NCBI GenBank assembly: GCA_006226495.1
Contig: SBGU01000041.1
Location: 20,439-84,438, forward strand
DNA: 64,000 nucleotides
Reading direction: 5' to 3'
DNA from: Alphaproteobacteria bacterium
GTDB lineage: Bacteria; Pseudomonadota; Alphaproteobacteria; Sphingomonadales; Kordiimonadaceae
Part shown: piece by piece, positions 9,702 through 17,974 of the stretch
Position numbering within the stretch: position 1 is the first letter of the stretch
How the letters are laid out: each line of letters begins with the position of its first letter
Translations under genes and position numbers: made by a program
Notes under the pieces: model-generated
The model's input: the letters and a program-made list of their open reading frames with translations, nothing else
Database searches by the model: none
Told to the model about the DNA's origin: nothing

Positions 9702-9807
9702 GCGTATTTCCAACTTTTTTCGCATCTGCTTGATGCCTGTCAATTTCTTGACACGGTCGGTTGTTATTTACTCTCCCATGCGCTTCGCGACACGAGAGGG
9801 GATAGCC

Positions 9808-11190
9808 TTGAACCGACCGCAAAGACATCTGGCCCATGCCCTGTCCAGAACGGTGGCGCTTGTCCTGGCCGGGGGCCGTGGCAGCCGCCTTCATGACCTT
9901 GGCGCAAGCGCAGCCAAACCGGCCCTGCCGTTCGGCGGCACCTTCCGGCTGATCGACTTTCCCCTGTCCAACTGCATCAACAGCGGCATCCGCCGTATCG
10001 GCGTGGCCACCCAGTACCGCGCGCAGGGCCTGCTTCGCCACCTGCAACATGGCTGGGGTTTCCTGCATCCGGATCTGGATGAATTCATCGAAGCCTGGCC
10101 CGCACAGCAGCAACCCGGCGGCGACGGCTGGTACAAGGGCACTGCCGATGCTGTGTTCCAGAACCTGCCAACCATCGAGGCCCACGGCGCCGAGCATGTC
10201 CTGGTACTGGCCGGCGACCATGTCTACAAGCAGGACTATGGCCGCATGCTGGCCGACCATATCGAAAAAGGCGCGGATGTGACCGTTTCCTGTGTCGAGG
10301 TACCGGTGGCGGACGCCGGCGGTTTTGGCATTGTTGCGGTCGACGAGGCCAGTAACATCACTGCCTTCACCGAAAAACCCAAGGTACCGCCCGCCCTGCC
10401 CCACGACCCGCACCATGCGCTCGCGAGCATGGGTATCTATATTTTCAATGCCCGCTTCCTTGCGGAAATCCTGCATGTCGACCAGGCCAACACGCGCTCC
10501 AGCCGCGATTTCGGCCATGATATCCTGCCATCGCTTGTGGGCCGGGCCAGCCTTGTGGCGCACTGTTTCAACAATAGCTGCGTGGGGGCGGCAGACGTGG
10601 CGCCTTACTGGCGCGATGTCGGTACCCTTGATTCCTATTGGCGCGCGAACCTGGACCTGACCGGCGACATGCCTGCCATCGACCTGTATGACCCCGCATG
10701 GCCCATCACCACCCGCCAGCACCCGCGCGCGGGTGCCCGGCTGAACATCGGTGCCGACGGGCTGATGCAGCATGTGGTCGCCGCCCCCGGTGTGCAGGTC
10801 TCGAATGCCACGGTGGTGGACAGCCTGTTGTCGACCGATGTGCGCATCGAAGCCGGTGCGCTGGTGAACGGGACCGTATTGTTGCCCGGGGCCGTGGTCG
10901 GCCAGGGCGCCCGTGTGCACCGCGCCATCGTCGCCGAAGGTGTCCATATACCCGACGGCATGGTGATCGGCGAAGACCAGGCCGAAGACAGCCGCTGGTT
11001 CACCCGAACTACTGCCGGCATCACGCTTGTCACTGCGCATGGCCTTGACCAGCGCGCAATCAGCCGTAAACTGTTGCATGCTAGGCCACACCGCATGCCC
11101 CCGGTTGACGTGACCAGCCGCGACAGCGCCCTTGCGCTGCCGGTATTGCCGTTTGTCAGGCCGTCCGCGCCCGCGACGACCCCAAATTGA
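9808..11190 (+). CDS. glgC: Glucose-1-phosphate adenylyltransferase (GlgC)
   Basis: GlgC makes ADP-glucose for glycogen. The nucleotidyltransferase motif LVLAGGRGSRL, the substrate loop KPALPFGGTFRLIDFPLSNC, GDHVYKQDYG and the left-handed beta-helix C-terminus are all present. I prefer the TTG at 9808 (460 residues) because GAGAGGGG precedes it at good spacing and it brings the N-terminus close to family length. In-frame ATGs at 9730 and 9778 lack a ribosome site. The C-terminus is some 30 residues longer than usual, Pro/Arg-rich and probably disordered. It is followed by a DUF2934 gene and glgP, so this is a glycogen operon. Confidence 0.93.
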   Translation: MNRPQRHLAHALSRTVALVLAGGRGSRLHDLGASAAKPALPFGGTFRLIDFPLSNCINSGIRRIGVATQYRAQGLLRHLQHGWGFLHPDLDEFIEAWPAQQQPGGDGWYKGTADAVFQNLPTIEAHGAEHVLVLAGDHVYKQDYGRMLADHIEKGADVTVSCVEVPVADAGGFGIVAVDEASNITAFTEKPKVPPALPHDPHHALASMGIYIFNARFLAEILHVDQANTRSSRDFGHDILPSLVGRASLVAHCFNNSCVGAADVAPYWRDVGTLDSYWRANLDLTGDMPAIDLYDPAWPITTRQHPRAGARLNIGADGLMQHVVAAPGVQVSNATVVDSLLSTDVRIEAGALVNGTVLLPGAVVGQGARVHRAIVAEGVHIPDGMVIGEDQAEDSRWFTRTTAGITLVTAHGLDQRAISRKLLHARPHRMPPVDVTSRDSALALPVLPFVRPSAPATTPN

Positions 11191-11212
11191 TTTCACTCCG
11201 GGAGAATAGATC

Positions 11213-11539
11213 ATGACCACACCGCACCATGACCAGATCGCCAAACGCAGTTACATGATCTGGGAACAATCGGGCCGCCCCGCCGGCCTGGAACTGGACC
11301 ACTGGCTGCAGGCAGAGCGCGAGCTTTGTGCCCTGTTCGACGGCCCGGCCAAAAGCCCGGTCGAAGGCGAAGCCAAGCCGAAGAAGCGCGCAGCCCCCAA
11401 AAAGGCGGCGCCGGCCAAGGCTGCTGCGACCAAAGCCGCCCCCAGGAAAGCCGCGGCCCCGAAGGCTGCCCCTAAAGCAGCCCCCAAAAAGGCCAAGGCG
11501 AGCGCTGGCAAAAGCAGCAAGACCACCAGCAAGGCCTGA
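11213..11539 (+). CDS. DUF2934 protein with histone-like Lys/Ala tail
   Basis: The first 45 or so residues fit DUF2934 (IAKRSYMIWEQSGRPAG, then HWLQAERELC). The remaining 60 are almost entirely Ala, Lys and Pro in PKKAA-like repeats, as in histone H1-like bacterial tails. DUF2934 genes are often found beside glycogen genes, and this one lies between glgC and glgP with gaps of 22 and 27 bases. Its function is unknown; the basic tail could bind nucleic acid or polyanions. A GGGAGAATAG ribosome site supports the start. Confidence 0.88.
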   Translation: MTTPHHDQIAKRSYMIWEQSGRPAGLELDHWLQAERELCALFDGPAKSPVEGEAKPKKRAAPKKAAPAKAAATKAAPRKAAAPKAAPKAAPKKAKASAGKSSKTTSKA

Positions 11540-11566
11540 GCGGCCAGTACCGGGATATTCGCTGCC

Positions 11567-14074
11567 ATGCCATCCGGATCGTTACCCCCGCTGCCAAAGC
11601 GGCTTGGGGTACTGAAGGCGCTCGCGCTCGACCTGTTCTGGACCTGGAGCCACACCGGTGACACGGTGTGGCGCCAACTGGATGCCGACGTGTGGGAACG
11701 CACGCGAAACCCCTGGTTTGTGCTGCAGAACCTTGGCGCCGCCCGGCTGAAGGCACTTGCAAAGGACACGGCGTTTCTCGCGGACCTGGACACCCTGGTC
11801 GAGGAACGCCGGCAATATCTGGAGCGTCCTTCCTGGTTCGCGGGGCTGTCGGACGACAGCCCCAAACCCGGGGGTATCGCCTATTTCAGCATGGAATTCG
11901 GCCTGGGCGAAGCGCTGCCCCTTTATGCCGGCGGGCTTGGCATCCTTGCCGGTGACTATCTGAAAGCCGCCAGCGACCTGGGCCTGCCGGTCACCGGCAT
12001 CGGTCTTCTGTATCAGGAAGGCTATTTCCGGCAATATATCGACGGACGCGGACGCCAGCGCGAAACCTATCCCTATAATGAACCCGCCAGCCTGCCGATC
12101 GAGCCTGTGCTGGACGCCGACGGCAACCGCCTGAGCCTGTCGCTCGAACTGCCGGGCCGCAGCCTGATGCTCAGGGTCTGGCGGGCAACGGTCGGGCGTG
12201 TGAGCCTGTACCTGCTGGACAGCAACCATTTGATGAACAGCGCCGCCGACCGCGGTATCACCGCCAAACTGTATGGTGGCGGCAGCGAGGTGCGTTTCCT
12301 GCAGGAACTGGTGCTGGGGGTTGGCGGCTGGCGTGTGATCGAGGCGCTTGGGCTTGATATCGACATCTGCCACCTGAACGAAGGCCATGCCGCCTTTGTG
12401 GTGCTGGCGCGCGCCCGCGCTGCCATGGAAAAACAGGGCCTGGGCTTCTGGGAAGCCCTGTGGGCAACCCGCGCCGGCAATATCTTCACGACCCACACGC
12501 CGGTAAGTGCCGGTTTCGACAGGTTTTCGCCCGGCAAACTACCGGTGCCGGCGCATTTTATCGGCGATTATCTGGAGCGCTACGGTGTGCAGCCCGAGCA
12601 GATTCTGGCCCTTGGCAGGCAAAGCGACGATCCCGACGAGCCTTTCAACATGAGCTCGCTTGCGCTCAGGGGCTCCGCACACATCAACGCCGTCAGTGCC
12701 CTGCACGAAAAAGTCAGCCAGCAACTGTTCGCGCCCCTCTATCCGCGCTGGCCCGTCCACGAGGTGCCGGTCGGACATGTGACCAACGGCATCCATACGC
12801 CAAGCTGGGATTCACGCGCGGCAGACAGGTTGTGGACCGACCATTGCGGGCGGGAACGCTGGCGCGACACCGGCACCGACCCGTCGGGCGCCATCGCCGG
12901 CCTGGGCGACACCTGCCTGTGGCATTTCAGGGCTGAACAGCGGGCCGAGCTGATAGGCCATGCCCGGGGGCGCCTTGCCCGGCAACTGGCCATCCGGTCG
13001 GTCGACACCGGCGACACCGATGTTGGCACAGTTCTGGACCCCAATGTGCTGACGGTCGGTTTTGCGCGGCGTTTCGCCACCTACAAACGCCCGAACCTCT
13101 TGTTAAAGGACCCCGAACGCCTGGTGCGGCTGCTCACGAACCCCGACAGGCCGATGCAGCTTATCGTCGCCGGCAAGGCGCACCCGGACGACCGGGACGG
13201 CCAGGCGATGGTCAGCGAATGGCTGGCCTTCGTGAACCGCCCCGATGTGCGGCGCCATGCCGTGTTTCTGGAAGATTACGACATCAGCCTCGCGCAGGAA
13301 CTGGTGGCCGGCGTCGACCTGTGGCTCAACACCCCGCGCCCGCCGATGGAAGCCTGCGGCACCAGCGGCATGAAGGTGCTGGTGAACGGTGGCCTGAACC
13401 TTTCGGTACCCGACGGCTGGTGGGCCGAAGCGGGCCGCGCGGATGCCGGCTGGGTGCTGGGCGACGGCAGCGCGGGATCGGACGAGGCCGATGCCGCGGC
13501 CCTGTTCGACATGCTCGAGCAGGATGTGATCCCGACATTCTATGACCGCGACGAAAATGGCATCCCCGCAGGCTGGACCGGGCGCATGCGCACCAGCATG
13601 GCGGAACTGGCGCCCGCATTCAGCGCCAGCCGCATGGTGCGCGACTATTATGACCGGCTGTACCGCCCTGCGGTCGCAATGTATGCAGGCCGCACCGCAG
13701 ACGCCGCGTCAAAAGCCAGGGCGCTCAACCGCTGGCAGGAGAAGCTGGCCGACCATTGGGGTCAGATCCATTTTGGCGATACGGATGTCGTCACCAACGA
13801 AAGCGGCCATCATTTCCGTACCCGGCTGTTTTTCGGCGAAATCGAACAGGATGCCGTGGCGGTACAGCTTTATGCCAGCCCGACAGACAGCCTGCCGCCC
13901 TTTGTGCAGGCGATGCAACCAGCCCCTGACCAGCCGGGCGACGGGCTTGGCTATGTCTATGGCCTGACCGCGCCGCTCGAACGGCCGGCAGAGGCCTATA
14001 CGGTGCGGGTGGTCCCGCACCATGCCGACACCGCCATACCGGCCGAGATCCAGTTGATCCGCTGGCAGCACTGA
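11567..14074 (+). CDS. glgP: Alpha-glucan (glycogen) phosphorylase
   Basis: The 835-residue protein is of the bacterial/archaeal GT35 alpha-glucan phosphorylase type that starts with a DUF3417 domain (ALDLFWTWSHTGDTVWRQLD). YFSMEFGLGEALPLYAGGLG, HLNEGHAAF and the PLP lysine motif EACGTSGMKVLVNGG are present. It releases glucose-1-phosphate from glycogen or starch chains. With glgC and the DUF2934 gene it forms a glycogen metabolism operon. It converges on the sigma factor gene, with 11 bases between the stop codons. Confidence 0.95.
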   Translation: MPSGSLPPLPKRLGVLKALALDLFWTWSHTGDTVWRQLDADVWERTRNPWFVLQNLGAARLKALAKDTAFLADLDTLVEERRQYLERPSWFAGLSDDSPKPGGIAYFSMEFGLGEALPLYAGGLGILAGDYLKAASDLGLPVTGIGLLYQEGYFRQYIDGRGRQRETYPYNEPASLPIEPVLDADGNRLSLSLELPGRSLMLRVWRATVGRVSLYLLDSNHLMNSAADRGITAKLYGGGSEVRFLQELVLGVGGWRVIEALGLDIDICHLNEGHAAFVVLARARAAMEKQGLGFWEALWATRAGNIFTTHTPVSAGFDRFSPGKLPVPAHFIGDYLERYGVQPEQILALGRQSDDPDEPFNMSSLALRGSAHINAVSALHEKVSQQLFAPLYPRWPVHEVPVGHVTNGIHTPSWDSRAADRLWTDHCGRERWRDTGTDPSGAIAGLGDTCLWHFRAEQRAELIGHARGRLARQLAIRSVDTGDTDVGTVLDPNVLTVGFARRFATYKRPNLLLKDPERLVRLLTNPDRPMQLIVAGKAHPDDRDGQAMVSEWLAFVNRPDVRRHAVFLEDYDISLAQELVAGVDLWLNTPRPPMEACGTSGMKVLVNGGLNLSVPDGWWAEAGRADAGWVLGDGSAGSDEADAAALFDMLEQDVIPTFYDRDENGIPAGWTGRMRTSMAELAPAFSASRMVRDYYDRLYRPAVAMYAGRTADAASKARALNRWQEKLADHWGQIHFGDTDVVTNESGHHFRTRLFFGEIEQDAVAVQLYASPTDSLPPFVQAMQPAPDQPGDGLGYVYGLTAPLERPAEAYTVRVVPHHADTAIPAEIQLIRWQH

Positions 14075-14099
14075 CCGGCACCCGCCTAGCGGATGCCGG
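14075..14099. terminator. Hairpin between convergent glgP and sigma factor genes
   Basis: CCGGCA-C-CCGC-CTA-GCGG-A-TGCCGG folds into a stem-loop placed directly after the glgP stop; the sigma gene's stop codon lies within it. There is no T-run on either side, so it is a weak intrinsic terminator at best, or a 3' end stabiliser. Confidence 0.45.
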
Positions 14100-15168
14100 C
14101 CCGTTTCAGATGATCACGCGCGAGCTGGATACGCTTGCGCACCGTATCGGCCCTGAGGTTCAGCCGTTCTGCGATCTCGGGGTACGACAGCCCTTCGACG
14201 AACCGCATCATCAGGGGCACCCGAAGCTGGACCGACAGGCGGCCAAGTTCCTCGTCCAGCGCCCGCAACTGTTCACGCTCGAGCGCGATTTCCTCGGGTG
14301 TCTGCTGGGCGTCGGAGAACATGGTCGAGACAATGTCAGGGCCGGTTTCTTCATGCGGGTCGCGATATTCGGTGCGGCGCTGGCGGCGGTAATGGTCGAT
14401 ACAGACATTATGCACCAGCCGGCTGAGCCAGGCGCGTTCGTTGACAATACTGTCCGAATAATTTTCGAACTTGCGCGACGCCCTGAGCATGGCGCTCGAC
14501 AGTGCATCTTCCGCATCCGCCATATTGCCGGCCATCAGCCGGATGCATTGTTTGAGCAGGAAATCCTGGTGCCCCGACCAGACCCGCCAGAATTCGGCGT
14601 GCGGATCGATCGCGGGCGCCTGCTCCGCCGGTCGCGGTACCGCCGGGGCTTCGGGCGGCTGGTAGCTGGTTGGCTGCTCGGGATAGAGCGGAAACCATTC
14701 CTGATAGGCCTGGCCTTCCCTGAGACCCTGCGGACGAATACTGTCCGCAATGATCTGCATCGGGTTGCCGGGCCCGGGTTCATACAGCTTTTCAAGCGCG
14801 CGTGTGATCGGATGATCGGCCCAGGCCGGCCGTTCGGCCACAGGCGGCTGCGAAGACTGCGAAGACTGTGGCGACGACGCGAAAGGCGCGCGGTCCGACG
14901 GTACATCCTGCCTCGCATCAGCCTGTTGGGGCGGCGCTGGCTCCGGCTCTGCAACCGGCGTCGGCCGAACAGACTGGTCGGCAAACAACTGATGCACGTT
15001 TTCCGGGGCTTCCACCTTGTCGGAGGCGCCAGATTGCCCTGGCCAGCCCTCCCCTACCCCCTGAAGTGTTTCTGAATCCCTACGATCCCGGCCTGCTACT
15101 TTTCCGGGTTTTTGCCGTCCCCATACGACACGCAAACTATTATCGAGAGAGTTTCGGCCGATCCCCAT
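14086..15168 (-). CDS. ECF-type RNA polymerase sigma factor of the R-body locus
   Basis: The C-terminal half of this 360-residue protein is a sigma factor. Region 2 (about residues 185-265, with NMADAEDALSSAMLRASRKF and the basic HNVCIDHYRRQRR) and region 4 (about 300-355, with LSYPEIAERLNLRADTVRKRIQLAR) are present, while regions 1 and 3 are absent, as in ECF factors. The first 180 residues are Pro/Gln/Ser-rich and unlike usual ECF proteins; they may hold a regulatory segment. I start at the second Met because GGAGGA lies 6 bases before it; a Met 5 codons earlier is possible. The gene's own promoter carries the TTCACA-N16-CGTC motif shared with the reb and DNase II genes, so it probably activates itself and that regulon. 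Confidence 0.93.
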   Translation of the reverse strand: MGIGRNSLDNSLRVVWGRQKPGKVAGRDRRDSETLQGVGEGWPGQSGASDKVEAPENVHQLFADQSVRPTPVAEPEPAPPQQADARQDVPSDRAPFASSPQSSQSSQPPVAERPAWADHPITRALEKLYEPGPGNPMQIIADSIRPQGLREGQAYQEWFPLYPEQPTSYQPPEAPAVPRPAEQAPAIDPHAEFWRVWSGHQDFLLKQCIRLMAGNMADAEDALSSAMLRASRKFENYSDSIVNERAWLSRLVHNVCIDHYRRQRRTEYRDPHEETGPDIVSTMFSDAQQTPEEIALEREQLRALDEELGRLSVQLRVPLMMRFVEGLSYPEIAERLNLRADTVRKRIQLARDHLKRAGIR

Positions 15169-15219
15169 GCCATTTCCTCCCATTGGTGAGCGTTATCGCA
15201 CTTTTTTTGTGCAATTTAC

Positions 15220-15245
15220 GACGCAGTACAGGGAGGCTTTGTGAA
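15220..15245 (-). promoter_or_regulatory. Candidate ECF promoter of the sigma factor gene
   Basis: On the minus strand, TTCACA (15245-15240) is followed after 16 bases by CGTC (15223-15220), leaving a leader of about 45 bases to the start codon. The same arrangement precedes the reb, DNase II and companion genes, which suggests autoregulation. Confidence 0.75.
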
Positions 15246-15254
15246 CCATTACGT

Positions 15255-15273
15255 GTAATAACACGATTATTAC
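15255..15273. promoter_or_regulatory. Inverted repeat upstream of the sigma promoter
   Basis: GTAATAA (15255-15261) and TTATTAC (15267-15273) form perfect 7-base arms with a 5-base spacer. They lie about 10 bases upstream of the -35 element of the sigma gene, where an activator or repressor could bind. The binding protein is unknown. Confidence 0.4.
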
Positions 15274-15385
15274 GGATAGTATTATGAATGAATACACCAA
15301 TCAGGGGTATTCGGCGCACAATTTTTCCTTGCTTCACACGGGTATATGATGCCGATGGCCGCTACCGGTGCCGCCATCTCCGGCA

Positions 15386-15422
15386 CAAACAAAACGGCAC
15401 CCGCAGCGATGCCACGGGTGCC
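15386..15422 (-). terminator. Terminator at the end of the reb gene cluster
   Basis: Read on the minus strand, GGCACCCG and CGGGTGCC arms (15422-15415 and 15403-15396) close an 11-base loop and are followed by GTTTTGTTTG. It lies 41 bases past the stop of the last reb gene and insulates the sigma factor promoter from it. Confidence 0.8.
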
Positions 15423-15463
15423 TTGCCTGGCCCGGCGTTCGGGGGCGCCGGATCAGTCGCCGA

Positions 15464-16036
15464 TCAACTGCCGGACGGGAATTCGCTGACGACCTTGCCT
15501 GCGGTTTCGCCAACCGCGCCAAAATTCTTCTGGGCCGAGGTCACGGCATCGGTTGCTGCCTTGATGATATCGGTATAGGGCGACGTGGTTTCCTTCGCGA
15601 TCATGAGCTGCAGGCAAACGCCGGTGGCGGTTGATGCCATGGTCATGACGTTCCGCAGATAGTCGGTCGCGTCCTGCACCGAAAAAGCGGCGGCCTGGGC
15701 CACCTTCTGATAGGCGATCGCGGCACCTTCCCGACCGGAATAGCCGATCACCACCTGGTTGGTGGTATTCACGGCCTCGACGATCTGGGCATTGAGCGCC
15801 TTGGCAACCGGCGCAGGGGCCGGTGATGGTTCCGGCGCCGGTTCGGGCTCGGGCTCGGGCTCGGGCGATGGTGATGGTGATGGTTCCGGCGAGGGCGAGG
15901 GCGCAGGCGAAGGCTCAGGCGAAGGTGCGGGAGACGGCTCCGGCGAAGGCGCAGGCTCAGGCGAAGGCGCAGGTGTCGGCTCGGGTGTCGGTTCCGGCGT
16001 CGGCTCCGGTGTCGGCGTTTCTTCGTTGTCGCTCAT
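15464..16036 (-). CDS. RebB-family protein with long Pro/Glu/Ser-repeat N-terminus
   Basis: The 190-residue protein begins with about 70 residues of PTPEP/PSPEP repeats and ends with a Reb-like domain (about 77-165: [20 protein letters not shown] and later [18 protein letters not shown]). The Reb domain (Pfam 'killing trait') is that of R-body subunits first known from Caedibacter. The extended, rigid N-terminus is unlike the other eleven family members here and could be a spacer, an anchor or a ribbon-end component; that is inference. It is the last gene of the three-gene unit started by the promoter at 16820-16844. Confidence 0.8.
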   Translation of the reverse strand: MSDNEETPTPEPTPEPTPEPTPAPSPEPAPSPEPSPAPSPEPSPAPSPSPEPSPSPSPEPEPEPEPAPEPSPAPAPVAKALNAQIVEAVNTTNQVVIGYSGREGAAIAYQKVAQAAAFSVQDATDYLRNVMTMASTATGVCLQLMIAKETTSPYTDIIKAATDAVTSAQKNFGAVGETAGKVVSEFPSGS

Positions 16037-16091
16037 GATCTCAGTTCCTTTGCCGTTTTATCGGCCCACCGCTGAACCGAAGGGTTGGGGG

Positions 16092-16352
16092 CTATTTGTT
16101 GCCACCACCACCGCCCATGCCGCCGCCTGAGGCTTCCAGGATCATCCGGACCGCACTTGAGGTAACGGCATTGCCAATCTGTTGCAGGCCGCCCTGGGCC
16201 TGCATCGCATTCTGCATGGACAGGCTGATGGAATGGGCGACGGTCTGATACACAAGGCCCATTGCCTGGGCCGGTGCCTCGGCCACCACCTTGACGTTGG
16301 TCTGGGTGACAGCGTCGGTAATCTGTGAGTTTACGGGTGTATTGTCTGCCAT
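16092..16352 (-). CDS. RebB-family R-body protein, Gly-rich C-terminus
   Basis: The 86 residues start with the family pattern TPVNSQITDAVTQTNVKV, followed by AHSISLSMQNAMQAQGGLQQIG. The C-terminus is shorter than in the long paralogues and ends GGGMGGGGGNK. Such short and long Reb proteins occur together in known reb operons, and R-bodies need several kinds of subunit. It is the middle gene of a three-gene unit. The ribosome site is weak, so the start is set by alignment with its paralogues. Confidence 0.88.
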   Translation of the reverse strand: MADNTPVNSQITDAVTQTNVKVVAEAPAQAMGLVYQTVAHSISLSMQNAMQAQGGLQQIGNAVTSSAVRMILEASGGGMGGGGGNK

Positions 16353-16413
16353 GGTTTTACGCCTGTCTTGCGCCTGTCTTGGCTATTTCCGTTAACGCTG
16401 TTTACAGAGCTTA

Positions 16414-16740
16414 TCAAAGCTGCTTCAGGGCCTTCAGGGCCACAAGCAGTGTCAGGATCGTGCCGGCCGTATCACTTTGTGCGACCTTTGAGGTCGCCGT
16501 GGCGCCGGCCATGGAATTGACACTGTATATCTGGATCACGCCCTGGTTGGTGGCGGCCTGGGCCGCAATGGCCAACTGTTGCTGCGCCTGCACCGAATTC
16601 TGGTACATGATCCCGGTCGAATGGGCCATGCTCTGGTAAATGGCGTTTTGCGCCATCGCAGGCGCAAGGCCCAGAACCGTCAGGTTGCTTTGGGTCACAG
16701 CATCGGTGATCTGGCCGTTCACTGGTGTCGGTATCGCCAT
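16414..16740 (-). CDS. RebB-family R-body protein
   Basis: This 108-residue member has the full family core: PTPVNGQITDAVTQSNLTVL, then AHSTGIMYQNSVQAQQQLAI and ATNQGVIQIYSVN. The protein is Ala/Gln-rich and amphipathic, with no signal peptide, as expected for a cytoplasmic subunit that polymerises into a coiled ribbon. I start at the ATG that aligns with its paralogues (MAIPTPVN); a GTG 10 codons upstream is possible. It is the first gene of the unit driven by the promoter at 16820-16844. Confidence 0.93.
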   Translation of the reverse strand: MAIPTPVNGQITDAVTQSNLTVLGLAPAMAQNAIYQSMAHSTGIMYQNSVQAQQQLAIAAQAATNQGVIQIYSVNSMAGATATSKVAQSDTAGTILTLLVALKALKQL

Positions 16741-16819
16741 AATACTGTATCGCCTTTCCCTGGACCCCACGGGTCATACAAACCGAAACCTTTGTTTTTT
16801 CTGCAACTCTATCGGTATG

Positions 16820-16844
16820 GACGCGCGTGGCGGCCATTTGTGAA
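16820..16844 (-). promoter_or_regulatory. Candidate ECF promoter of a three-gene reb unit
   Basis: On the minus strand GGTTCACA is followed after 15 bases by CGTC. It lies between the stop of the 77-residue reb gene and the start at 16740, giving a leader of about 70 bases. Confidence 0.7.
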
Positions 16845-16852
16845 CCAGTTCG

Positions 16853-17086
16853 TCAGGCCGATGCGCCAGCCTTGATGATCATGGTGCATACCGACGAGGT
16901 CGAAGCGTTGGCCACCTGCTGCATACCGCCCTGGGTGGACATGGCATTCTCAAGCGCCAGGCCCACCGCGTTCGAGTAGGACTGGTAGGCAAGCGCCGTG
17001 GCCTGCGCCGGACTTTCGCCCAGCACCTTGACGTTGGTCTGGGTCACGGCATCCGTGATCTGCGAATTGACTGTCGGTGTCGGCAT
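16853..17086 (-). CDS. Short RebB-family R-body protein
   Basis: The 77-residue protein has the family start (PTVNSQITDAVTQTNVKVLG) and a short C-terminus ending IIKAGASA. It is most like the 86-residue paralogue (NAM..QGG.QQ.. pattern), suggesting that these two form a short-subunit subgroup. It follows the 109-residue reb gene by 16 bases, and a GGGAAGGAACC ribosome site supports the start. Confidence 0.9.
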   Translation of the reverse strand: MPTPTVNSQITDAVTQTNVKVLGESPAQATALAYQSYSNAVGLALENAMSTQGGMQQVANASTSSVCTMIIKAGASA

Positions 17087-17102
17087 GATCCGGTTCCTTC
17101 CC

Positions 17103-17432
17103 TCAACTGGTGGCCAGCGTATTGTCGAGCTGCGCCAGTTGTTTCTGGATTACGTCCGACATCTTTTCGAGGACCTTGGCCAACTCGCCTTCCTTGTTGT
17201 TCGCCTTTGGCGCCACACTGCCCAGGAGGGTCATCACCCCTTCGGTCATGGCCGCGTTGGACGACAGGGAAAGCTGGCTCTGGTTCGACACCATGTTGGC
17301 AAACAGCACCCCGGTGGCCTGCGACAGCGACAACTGCGACTGCATGACCCCGATCGCGGGGCCAGTGCCGAGCACGGTCAGGTTGGCTTGTGTCAGGCCA
17401 TCGGTAATCTGGGAATTGACATCAATTGACAT
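17103..17432 (-). CDS. RebB-family protein with charged coiled-coil-like C-terminus
   Basis: The first 70 of 109 residues are Reb-like (VNSQITDGLTQANLTVLGTG and ATGVLFANMVSNQSQL). The last 35 are charged and helical (EGELAKVLEKMSDVIQKQLAQ), unlike the ALKAT ends of the main paralogues. The LFANMV pattern is shared with its upstream neighbour at 17483, so these two form a second subgroup. AAGGGGGCG supports the start. Confidence 0.85.
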   Translation of the reverse strand: MSIDVNSQITDGLTQANLTVLGTGPAIGVMQSQLSLSQATGVLFANMVSNQSQLSLSSNAAMTEGVMTLLGSVAPKANNKEGELAKVLEKMSDVIQKQLAQLDNTLATS

Positions 17433-17482
17433 GGCTGCGCCCCCTTATGCTTCCATTTATGCGGGTTGATCCGAGCACCGGT

Positions 17483-17728
17483 TTATTTGTCTGCCAGCCC
17501 GAAGATACGGGCCGCGCTCGTAAGGGCCGCGGCTAGGCCGGCGGCGGACTGACGCTGCTGGTCGCCCACCATGTTGGCGAACAGGACGCCATGCGCCTGC
17601 GTATGCGCAAAATAGGCCTGGTCGGTGGCAACCGCGGGCCCGTTGGCAAGGGTGGTCACATTGGCCTGGGTCACAGCGTCGGTGACCATCTGGTCGACCC
17701 CATCGACGGAATTATCGTAATCGTTCAT
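17483..17728 (-). CDS. RebB-family R-body protein, LFANMV subgroup
   Basis: The 81-residue protein begins MNDYDNSVDGVDQMVTDAVT and contains AHGVLFANMVGDQQRQSA. It matches the second half of the Reb domain best and has an acidic N-terminus. I place the start at 17728 because GGGAGAAAG precedes it; the frame is open further upstream but lacks a ribosome site and would run into the promoter. It heads a three-gene unit. Confidence 0.85.
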   Translation of the reverse strand: MNDYDNSVDGVDQMVTDAVTQANVTTLANGPAVATDQAYFAHTQAHGVLFANMVGDQQRQSAAGLAAALTSAARIFGLADK

Positions 17729-17832
17729 CGACTTTCTCCCGGGAAACACTGCAGCCCTCCATGTGATGCGCCTTGACCGGCACGGGCTTTCCCCACATTG
17801 GCCAACTGCTGATGCATGGCCTTCGGTTGCTT

Positions 17833-17858
17833 GACGCATGGCCCTGGCGGCTTGTGAA
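17833..17858 (-). promoter_or_regulatory. Candidate ECF promoter of the 17728-16853 reb unit
   Basis: On the minus strand TTTCACA is followed after 16 bases by CGTCAA. It lies about 100 bases before the start codon at 17728. Confidence 0.72.
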
Positions 17859-17896
17859 ACGACAATTCAAAAAAATCTGCTGGCGGCCAGTTCTGG

Positions 17897-17972
17897 CCAA
17901 AAAGAAACCGGGCCCGGCCCAATGTCCCGCCCGCAAGGCACGAGGCATCGGCACCGGGCCCGGCCTTGCCGG
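17897..17972 (-). terminator. Terminator-like inverted repeat between reb units
   Basis: Two copies of CCGGGCCCGG (near 17908 and 17963) can pair with each other or fold on themselves. On the minus strand the distal copy is followed by TTTCTTTTT. It lies just after the stop of the reb gene at 17975. Confidence 0.55.
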
Positions 17973-17974
17973 AC

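Noticed and set aside
9748..9776. TTGACA as a -35 box for glgC
   Set aside because: No acceptable -10 at 16-18 bases; the nearby TATTTA is too close. Left out as a promoter.
15828..16025. CRISPR-like short tandem repeats (GGCGAAGGC, GGCTCGGGC and similar)
   Set aside because: They encode the Pro-Glu-Pro repeat arm of the protein at 15464, have no unique spacers of fixed length and stay in frame.
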